9,989 bases of DNA from CAZAGT01 sp964484515 (GTDB taxonomy: Bacteria; Desulfobacterota; DSM-4660; Desulfatiglandales; HGW-15): positions 1 to 9,989 of the forward strand of contig CAZAGT010000180.1 in NCBI GenBank assembly GCA_964484515.1, in the 5' to 3' direction. The position numbers were made by a program, and so were the translations under genes. Of the stretch, positions 6,672 through 9,989 are shown one piece after another. The notes beneath the pieces are model-generated. The model ran no database searches. It was given only the letters and a program-made list of their open reading frames with translations, and was not told the DNA's origin. Position 1 is the first letter of the stretch; every line of letters starts with the position of its first letter.

Positions 6672-6764
6672 AGGTTCAAGGCGTGCGGCATGAGGTGTGA
6701 GGCAAAGAACCATAATCTCGTTTTAGTGCATTCCCCTTATGCCTCAGGCCTCAAGCCTCAGGCC
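6672..6764. repeat. Heptad-armed inverted repeat element, copy C
   Basis: The left arm (6672-6706) is five 7-mers (AGGTTCA, AGGCGTG, CGGCATG, AGGTGTG, AGGCAAA). The right arm (6737-6764) is TTATGCC, TCAGGCC, TCAAGCC, TCAGGCC. The centre begins AAAGAAC and becomes T-rich, as in copies A and B, and in the same orientation. It lies in the leader region of the PLP enzyme gene, so if transcribed it would be part of that 5' region. Confidence 0.75.
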
Positions 6765-6808
6765 GAGGAATCCGCATACTTCAAACTTCAGGATCACGTA
6801 AGCCCCAC

Positions 6809-6846
6809 ACGCAGGCGTCTCTCAGCTGCCAGAACGTTGCCTGCGT
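6809..6846 (-). terminator. Hairpin abutting the amidohydrolase stop codon
   Basis: ACGCAGGC (6809-6816) and GCCTGCGT (6839-6846) form a perfect 8-bp stem with a 22-nt loop. The stem begins at the base next to the TAA stop (6849-6847). No T-run follows on the minus strand; the only T-rich flank is on the plus-strand side (TTTATTCTTT), where no gene ends. Confidence 0.4.
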
Positions 6847-7995
6847 TTATTCTTTGCGCCTGACTTGGCCCCCGGCTATCACGGTCTTGACTCGTTTGAG
6901 GGCCCCTATATCCTCCAAGGGGTTCCCGCTGACGCCGACGATGTCAGCCATCTTGCCGATCTCAAGTGTCCCAACCCGCTCCGCCAAACCGCAGACCGCC
7001 GCTGCATGTCGTGTCGCCGCCGCTAGGGCAACCTCCTCGGAGGTACCCAACTGGACAAGGTACTCGATCTCTTGGGCCAACCCGGTATGCATACCATCCG
7101 TCCCCACCGCTACCTTCACGCCCCCTTTGAGCGCGGCTGCCATCCTCTCGGCGGCCTCATCCCGCTGATACAGGTGATCCGCGATCAGGTTCGGGGGCAA
7201 GGTGCGGATTCTCGCCTCCGTTAAGAAAGGACTGGGCGTCATCACAAGCCAGCTATCGGAAGCGGCCAACAGGCCAATTTGACGGTCGGTCGCAAAATAG
7301 CCGTGTTCGATGGAGTCCACACCAGCCTCCAAACACCAGTCAAGGCCGGGGCCACCGATACAGTGTACCGCCGTTCGGACGCCGACTCGGCGGGCCTCTT
7401 CCACGACCAGGCCGATCTCCTGCGGTGAGTAGTAACTGGGGATGCCGCGGGGCCCCTTCAAGGTGCCCGTAGCGTAGAACTTGATCAGATCGGCGCCCGC
7501 CCTCAGGTTCCCCCTCACGGCGCCCCGGACGGCGTCAAGACCGTCAAAGGGGTACCCGACAAAGCCGTGACCGTGACTGGCGCGGATGCCCTTTCCGGCC
7601 ACCAGCAGACGAGGACCCACCACTCGGCCCGACTCGACCGCCTTCCGGCATTCAATATCGAGAAAGTTGCGATCGCCCAGGCAGCGCGCCGTCGTGACGC
7701 CGGCACGGAGGTCCGCCGCCATATTGGTGCAGGCCCGCAGCGTCAGAGCTGCCTCGCTGTCCTTCATCCGGTGAAGGTNNNNNNNNNNATTGTGGCAATC
7801 GATCAACCCGGGAATGAGGACCTGATCTTCACAATCAACGATCTCACCTTCGAACCGGGAGGCAATCTCTTCCGCTTTTCCGACGGCGAGAATCCGCCCT
7901 CCCTCCAGCAGCAGGGCGCCTTGCCCCACTGGGGGAGACCCTGTGCCGTCGATGAGCAACCCGCCGCGAACCATAATCTGTGAGGTATTCGTCAT
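6847..7995 (-). CDS. Imidazolonepropionase/prolidase-like amidohydrolase (interrupted by a 10-N gap)
   Basis: The product has 382 residues from the ATG at 7995, which lies 5 nt after the stop of the upstream dehydrogenase, so translation is probably coupled. A GTG at 8007 would overlap that gene. The N-terminal strand domain (MVRGGLLIDGTG, GRILAVG) leads to PGLIDCHN with H68, where the HxH motif should follow; the second histidine falls in the Ns. Later ligands are visible: K172 in DLIKFYATG (likely carboxylated lysine), H211 in AVHCIGG, H231 in SIEHGYF, and D300 in VAVGTDGMHTG. The C-terminal IGKMADIVGVSGNPLEDI motif is typical of cyclic amidohydrolases of COG1228 type. These hydrolyse amide or C-N bonds in small molecules or dipeptides; the substrate here is unknown. 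The frame is intact across the gap. Neighbouring dehydrogenases suggest a joint catabolic path. Confidence 0.85.
   Translation of the reverse strand: MTNTSQIMVRGGLLIDGTGSPPVGQGALLLEGGRILAVGKAEEIASRFEGEIVDCEDQVLIPGLIDCHNXXXXLHRMKDSEAALTLRACTNMAADLRAGVTTARCLGDRNFLDIECRKAVESGRVVGPRLLVAGKGIRASHGHGFVGYPFDGLDAVRGAVRGNLRAGADLIKFYATGTLKGPRGIPSYYSPQEIGLVVEEARRVGVRTAVHCIGGPGLDWCLEAGVDSIEHGYFATDRQIGLLAASDSWLVMTPSPFLTEARIRTLPPNLIADHLYQRDEAAERMAAALKGGVKVAVGTDGMHTGLAQEIEYLVQLGTSEEVALAAATRHAAAVCGLAERVGTLEIGKMADIVGVSGNPLEDIGALKRVKTVIAGGQVRRKE
7779..7788. other. Assembly gap of ten Ns
   Basis: Ten unknown bases fall in codons 70-73 of the amidohydrolase. The frame continues correctly on both sides, so the gap size is right at least modulo three. 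Confidence 0.99.
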
Positions 7996-8000
7996 GACCC

Positions 8001-8894
8001 TCAGCACCCTTTCGAGCTATCCGGTTCCATGATTCTCTCCAGTACCCTTATGAGCTCTGACGCCTCCTGATCCTGCATCCCCAGGGATTGGGCCGCAAGG
8101 AAGTAGTGATAGGCTGCAGTAGCCACGTAAAGGGGTAACTTGAGGCGTCTACCGGAGTGGACGACGATATCCATATCCTTGCACATCTGACCCAGCCCCC
8201 CGGGTGCCGGTTTTTGGTCCAGGACACTCGCGGAGAGGAGCCGAAAATAGTCACTCCCCGCGATACCACTCCCAACGACTTCACACACCAGGCGGGGGTC
8301 AAGGCCGCCCTTTCGCGCCATGGTAATCACTTCCATGACCGCCGCATGGGTGGTGCCCACCAGGAGCTGATTGCAGTGCTTGACGGCCTGTCCCATGCCG
8401 GGCCGTTCGCCCACATACACGATCTTGCCCAGGGTTTCCAACACCCCACGTGACGCCTCGATGACCTCCCGGGGGGCTGCGGCAATCATCGTGAGGGTAC
8501 CGGCCTCCACGCGAGCAGGTCCCCCGGTACAAGGGCAGTCGATGAACCGCACCCCATTTTCTTGACACTGTGTCGCCACCCATTCCAGGTTATCCTGATG
8601 GATCGTACTCATGCAGATGATCGTTGAGTCACGATCGCAGGCCTTAAGGAGCCCGTCAGCACCAGTGACGACATCGATGACTTGCTGATCATTCAGAACA
8701 AAGACGATGACGGTCTTCGATCGTTTGGCAACATCCTCACTGCCTTGCCCAATCTCAACACCCATCGATCTGAGTTCCTCAGCAGCCTCCGGGCGGCGCT
8801 CGTGACCCATGACGCCGTAACCCTGTTCAAGGAAGCGCTTGGCGCTCGCCTTTCCCATCCGACCGAGCCCGACAATCCCGACAATCTTTGTCAT
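8001..8894 (-). CDS. 3-hydroxyisobutyrate dehydrogenase-family oxidoreductase, divergent copy
   Basis: The product has 297 residues; the ATG at 8894 is preceded by GGGGAGGAG. The N-terminal Rossmann fold has G9-x-G11-x2-G14 (IVGLGRMG). After strand 2 it reads HERRP, whose arginines suggest NADP(H), though this is inference. The substrate-binding motif, usually DxPVSGG, reads D119-C-P-C-T-G-G, so the Val-Ser pair is Cys-Thr. The catalytic lysine K172 is present in MGQAVKHCNQ, and K239-D240 lies in the C-terminal helical domain. The family oxidises or reduces beta-hydroxyacids such as 3-hydroxyisobutyrate or tartronate semialdehyde. It follows its paralogue by 21 nt and is 5 nt ahead of the amidohydrolase, so all three are likely one operon. 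The altered motif suggests a different substrate from the upstream copy. Confidence 0.9.
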   Translation of the reverse strand: MTKIVGIVGLGRMGKASAKRFLEQGYGVMGHERRPEAAEELRSMGVEIGQGSEDVAKRSKTVIVFVLNDQQVIDVVTGADGLLKACDRDSTIICMSTIHQDNLEWVATQCQENGVRFIDCPCTGGPARVEAGTLTMIAAAPREVIEASRGVLETLGKIVYVGERPGMGQAVKHCNQLLVGTTHAAVMEVITMARKGGLDPRLVCEVVGSGIAGSDYFRLLSASVLDQKPAPGGLGQMCKDMDIVVHSGRRLKLPLYVATAAYHYFLAAQSLGMQDQEASELIRVLERIMEPDSSKGC

Positions 8895-8915
8895 ACGCGT
8901 GACTCCTCCCCAGCT

Positions 8916-9827
8916 TTACTGGCTCGACTTGGCCCTGACCTTCACGTCCGCCGCTTCCTCCAGGATCTCGATGACCGACGAGATATCCAGCCGGCCGCGG
9001 CCGGAGGCACTCGCCATGGCCAAACATTGAAATGCCTGTGCCGTAAGAAACAAGGGCACCTTCTCGATCTTGGCACTCTCCACGGCGAGCCCCACATCCT
9101 TCAGCAGGAGATCCAGAGAGAAACCCGGCTGGGCAAAATCGCCCTTGAAGATATAGTCTGGAACACGATGATCGATCAGAAAGGAATTTCCGGCACTCTT
9201 GCGGATTACGTCATAGATGACCTCCGGTTCGGCACCCAGTTTTGTGCCGAGCACAAAGGCCTCCGCTATCGCCAGGATATTTATGCCCACCAGGATTTGA
9301 TTGACCATCTTGATCGTCTCACCCATTCCGATGCCGCCCACATGGTAGATGGTCTTGCCCATGGCCTCCAAGATGTCGCGGTGTTCCTCAAGGAGCTTTT
9401 TGTCACCGCCGACCATAATGGTCAGGGTCCCCTTCTCAGCCGCGATCGTTCCCCCCGATACCGGCGCATCCATGAACTCGACGCCCTTGGCTCGAGCCTC
9501 CGCGGCAACCTGGTGGGATGTATGGGGAGCGATAGAGCTCATGTCAATGAGTACCGCGCCTCTCTTTGCGGCTTCAAGGACCCCCTTTGCACCCAAGACC
9601 GCCATCTTGACGTCTTCGCATGCCGGCAACACCGTAATGATCACCTCAGCCTGCTGAGCAGCGTCGGCGGCGCTCCCGGCCTCGACGGCTCCCAAGGCCT
9701 TCAGCTCGGTCATCGGCTGGGGATTCAGGTCGAATACCCGCAGGCGATACCCGGCCTTCAAGAGATGCTTGGCCATGGGTGCTCCCATGGCTCCAAGGCC
9801 AATGAATCCGATGTGTTTTGCGCTCAT
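8916..9827 (-). CDS. 3-hydroxyisobutyrate dehydrogenase/tartronate semialdehyde reductase-family protein
   Basis: The product has 303 residues. The ATG at 9827 has GGAGG 7 nt upstream. The Rossmann motif is G10-L-G-A-M-G15, and FDLNP after strand 2 carries an Asp that favours NAD. The canonical substrate motif D120-A-P-V-S-G-G is intact, followed by AAEKGTLTIMVGG. The catalytic lysine K173 lies in MGETIKMVNQ, and the C-terminal KDVGLAVE (243-250) matches the family's KDxxLA motif. Length and all motifs are standard, so it should be an active beta-hydroxyacid dehydrogenase in the cytoplasm. It cannot be told from sequence whether the substrate is 3-hydroxyisobutyrate, tartronate semialdehyde or another short hydroxyacid. 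It is the first complete gene of the three-gene operon in the window. Confidence 0.92.
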   Translation of the reverse strand: MSAKHIGFIGLGAMGAPMAKHLLKAGYRLRVFDLNPQPMTELKALGAVEAGSAADAAQQAEVIITVLPACEDVKMAVLGAKGVLEAAKRGAVLIDMSSIAPHTSHQVAAEARAKGVEFMDAPVSGGTIAAEKGTLTIMVGGDKKLLEEHRDILEAMGKTIYHVGGIGMGETIKMVNQILVGINILAIAEAFVLGTKLGAEPEVIYDVIRKSAGNSFLIDHRVPDYIFKGDFAQPGFSLDLLLKDVGLAVESAKIEKVPLFLTAQAFQCLAMASASGRGRLDISSVIEILEEAADVKVRAKSSQ

Positions 9828-9989
9828 GGGTCAACCTCCGTAGATTCTCGTATAAAACTTCATAGACATGCTCGAATTTGACATTCAGAGATTCTTCGAT
9901 GGCTCTACGCCTGGCCATGGGGGTCTCTTTTCAAAAACGAAACGTTACCTGCTCGAACGCTGAAGAAGCTTGCAAGCAAGGCGGCCGGA
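9828..9989 (-). other. Region upstream of the dehydrogenase operon, possible 3' end of another gene
   Basis: No complete gene is supportable here. All three minus-strand frames enter open from the right edge and end in stops: TAA at 9947-9945 (ending KLLQRSSR), TAG near 9910, and TGA near 9933. One of these may be the tail of an upstream gene. No convincing sigma70 promoter precedes the ATG at 9827, so the operon may begin outside the window. A 10-bp palindrome, GCTTGCAAGC, lies at 9968-9977. A 17-codon frame (MSNSSM... to TGA) ends just before the dehydrogenase start and could be a chance ORF. Confidence 0.4.

Noticed and set aside
6618..6846. SAM or other sulfur riboswitch ahead of the PLP enzyme
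   Set aside because: The gap is taken up by heptad element C and a hairpin. I could not find the conserved cores of SAM-type riboswitches.
8682..9881. Long plus-strand ORF of 399 codons opposite both dehydrogenases
   Set aside because: It runs antisense across two genes with full family motifs and the gap between them, and its translation shows no known domain. It is a codon-bias shadow.
9646..9918. 90-codon minus-strand ORF starting MARRRAIEESLNVKF
   Set aside because: The first 30 residues look protein-like, but two thirds overlaps the start of a well-supported dehydrogenase in another frame.

Overview
The window is about 10 kb of bacterial chromosome with medium-high GC. A run of ten Ns at 7779-7788 shows it comes from a draft scaffold. 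Every gene I can support lies on the minus strand, so transcription runs right to left. I cannot name the organism from sequence alone. Clear sigma70-type promoters, good Shine-Dalgarno sites and an FmdE-family protein suggest an uncultured environmental Gram-negative-type bacterium. A member of NC10/Methylomirabilota or a related phylum is a guess only. I saw no tRNA, rRNA, CRISPR array, transposase or phage gene.

Right part (about 6847-9989). Three closely spaced genes form a metabolic operon: two paralogous 3-hydroxyisobutyrate dehydrogenase-family oxidoreductases (9827 to 8916, then 8894 to 8001) and an imidazolonepropionase/prolidase-like amidohydrolase (7995 to 6847). The gaps are 21 and 5 nt. 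The real substrate is unknown. The N gap falls on the amidohydrolase's N-terminal metal-binding motif.

Middle part (4518-6617). A PLP-dependent Cys/Met-metabolism enzyme (cystathionine gamma-synthase/lyase family) is followed by an FmdE-family protein with a HGHxCPG motif and a C-terminal zinc ribbon. Both are probably separate transcription units.

Left part (1-4509). A dynamin-like GTPase with two membrane helices, a membrane-anchored Sel1-repeat protein, and a membrane-anchored SH3-like plus von Willebrand A protein lie in a row. The last runs off the left edge, and its VWA segment resembles the C-terminal part of type VI secretion regulator PpkA. The GTPase and Sel1 genes each have a near-consensus sigma70 promoter, and the two promoters share extra bases. 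This looks like a membrane-associated regulatory or stress module.

The least expected signal lies between genes. Three gaps each hold a roughly 95-105 bp element built of two opposed arms of 7-bp repeats (one strand T-Y-A-N-G-C-C, the other its complement) around an AT-rich centre. Three stop codons also sit in or directly beside hairpins that lack a U-tract.
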